Positions 5,074 through 5,076 of a DNA stretch of 5,076 nucleotides are shown one piece after another. Source of the DNA: RUG572 sp051884915 (GTDB taxonomy: Bacteria > Verrucomicrobiota > Kiritimatiellia > RFP12 > UBA1067); contig JBJEWF010000037.1 of the NCBI GenBank assembly GCA_051884915.1, forward strand, positions 1-5,076. The letters are read 5' to 3'. A program made the position numbers and the translations under genes. A model generated the notes under the pieces. That model saw nothing but the letters and a program-made list of their open reading frames with translations. It was not told the origin of the DNA and made no database searches. Each line of letters opens with the position of its first letter. The stretch's first letter is position 1.

Positions 5074-5076
5074 GCT

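Overview
The window is GC-rich bacterial DNA that most resembles an alphaproteobacterium, possibly Acetobacteraceae or a relative. This rests on the strong G/C bias at third codon positions, an IalB-family protein, an ISAs1-family insertion sequence and a HigA-type antitoxin. No rRNA, tRNA or housekeeping gene is present to fix the taxon. The content is that of an accessory region.

Layout: (1) 40-1650, plus strand, a complete trimeric autotransporter adhesin of the YadA type, with signal peptide, short hexapeptide repeat, three near-identical neck motifs and a C-terminal membrane anchor. (2) 1718-3359, plus strand, three tightly packed genes joined by 1-nt TGATG overlaps: an IalB-like secreted protein, a winged-helix protein resembling phage/plasmid replication initiators, and an 87-aa protein of unknown function. 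(3) A fourth start at 3356 overlaps the previous stop as ATGA and has a good ribosome binding site. Its first ~25 codons resemble the N-terminus of a replicative DnaB helicase, but the reading then runs into unrelated DNA, so the gene appears truncated. (4) 3482-3787, minus strand, a complete HigA-family antitoxin with a palindrome just upstream of its start and no visible HigB toxin. (5) 3825-5073, an apparently intact ISAs1-family element with 17/20 matching terminal inverted repeats and one 381-aa DDE transposase. Only 3 bases follow the right end.

Interpretation: genes 1 and 2 encode exported proteins that would act at or outside the outer membrane. Genes 3, 4 and the broken fourth gene look like part of a phage or plasmid replication module. 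The simplest reading is a decayed mobile element carrying surface-protein cargo, later joined to a higA segment and an IS. The shared operon is seen in the sequence; the mobile-element origin and the cargo role are inference.
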